Assembly: GCA_937871735.1 (NCBI GenBank) | Contig: CALMOI010000278.1 | Coordinates: 1-6,784 of the forward strand | Reading direction: 5' to 3' | From: an uncultured Comamonadaceae bacterium | Lineage (GTDB): Bacteria > Pseudomonadota > Gammaproteobacteria > Burkholderiales > Burkholderiaceae_C | DNA: 6,784 nucleotides | Shown here: positions 6,394 through 6,784 of the stretch, piece after piece | How the letters are laid out: each line of letters starts with the position of its first letter | How positions within the stretch are numbered: position 1 is the stretch's first letter | Notes under the pieces: generated by a model | Database searches by the model: none | Seen by the model: only the letters and a program-made list of their open reading frames with translations | Told to the model about the DNA's origin: nothing | Program-made: the position numbers and the translations under genes

Positions 6394-6784
6394 ATGCAAC
6401 GCCGCCAACTGCTGACCGCTGCCCCGCTGGCCTGGGCGCTGGCCGGGTGCCAGCCCCGCCCTGACGACATGGCCCACATCGGCGGCAGCTTCACCGGCAT
6501 CAGCCACGAACGCGGCCACCTGCTGCGTGATGCTGCTGCGCCCGCAACGCCGCCCGCTGCCAGCGGCCCGGTGCGCCGCGTCCACACCCTGATCTTGGGC
6601 GCTGGCGTAGCCGGTCTGGCGGCGGCCCGCGCCCTGGGCCAGCGCGGCATCACCGACATCGCCGTGCTGGAGCTGGAAGACAGCCCCGGTGGCAACAGCC
6701 GGGGCGGCAGCGTGAACGGCATCGCCTGCCCGCTGGGCGCGCACTACCTGCCCGTGCCCGGCGACGACGCGCCCGAGGTGCAAG
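6394..6784 (+). CDS. Exported FAD-dependent amine-oxidase-like protein, N-terminal part (cut by right edge)
   Basis: Translation from the ATG at 6394 stays open for 130 codons to the edge. Residues 1-19 (MQRRQLLTAAPLAWALAGC) look like an export signal, with a twin arginine at 3-4 and a possible lipobox ending in C19, so a Tat-exported lipoprotein is plausible. After a low-complexity stretch, residues 66-79 (LILGAGVAGLAAAR) form the dinucleotide-binding GxGxxG motif. E93 ends the second strand, and PGGNSRGG (98-105) is the typical following FAD contact of the amine-oxidase/phytoene-desaturase superfamily. The likely role is oxidation of an amine, matching the aminopropyltransferase 19 nt upstream; the substrate is unknown and the catalytic region lies outside the window. 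No Shine-Dalgarno sequence is clear and no longer in-frame start fits. Confidence 0.85.
   Translation, partial: MQRRQLLTAAPLAWALAGCQPRPDDMAHIGGSFTGISHERGHLLRDAAAPATPPAASGPVRRVHTLILGAGVAGLAAARALGQRGITDIAVLELEDSPGGNSRGGSVNGIACPLGAHYLPVPGDDAPEVQ

Noticed and set aside
5673..6722. Minus-strand open frames opposite the SpeE-like and FAD genes, and a plus-strand frame at 5387-6415
   Set aside because: They are shadows of the SpeE-like and FAD reading frames with low-complexity Arg/Ala/Gly composition and no family motifs.

Overview
The window looks like a piece of a high-GC betaproteobacterial chromosome, most likely Burkholderiales and probably Comamonadaceae. The grounds are base composition, very tight gene packing, start codons with weak or no Shine-Dalgarno sequence, and the protein families present. 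The species cannot be named from the sequence.

Layout: (1) Positions 1-91 on the minus strand hold the first 30 codons of a rubrerythrin-type ferritin-like protein. (2) Positions 92-338 are a divergent promoter region with a perfect 15-bp palindrome, a 7-bp direct repeat and one plausible promoter in each direction. (3) From 339 to the right edge everything is on the plus strand: an SPFH/Band-7 protein with a C-terminal SHOCT domain (339-1418); a duplicated zinc-ribbon/DUF4178 protein with a C-terminal membrane anchor (1434-2951); an AAA-ATPase-like/PD-(D/E)XK protein (2985-4565); a 73-residue DUF350 membrane protein (4555-4776); a membrane-embedded spermidine-synthase-like protein (4773-6374); and the first 130 codons of an exported FAD-dependent, amine-oxidase-like protein (6394 to beyond the edge).

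Four of the plus-strand families (SPFH, DUF4178, DUF350, membrane SpeE) plus the FAD oxidoreductase belong, as I recall, to a recurring but poorly characterised bacterial neighbourhood. It combines membrane-scaffold proteins with polyamine-type aminopropyl transfer and amine oxidation. Related parts occur in the E. coli yjf region (YjfL is DUF350, beside a PspA-like protein and a glutathionylspermidine-synthase-like protein). My inference is an envelope-associated system: SPFH and DUF4178 as scaffold or sensor, DUF350 as a small membrane partner, SpeE-like as transferase, and the FAD enzyme acting on the amine product or substrate. Charge distribution in the SpeE-like membrane part and the twin-arginine/lipobox start of the FAD enzyme both hint that the chemistry may take place outside the cytoplasmic membrane.

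The AAA/PDDEXK gene is the odd member. It belongs to a mobile-like, widely scattered family, has its own -10-like element placed for a leaderless transcript, and sits where related operons, as I recall, often carry an S-adenosylmethionine decarboxylase, which is not in this window. The other start sites show strong translational coupling: a hairpin covering the GTG start of the DUF4178 gene, an 11-nt overlap at DUF350 and a 4-nt GTGA overlap at the SpeE-like gene.
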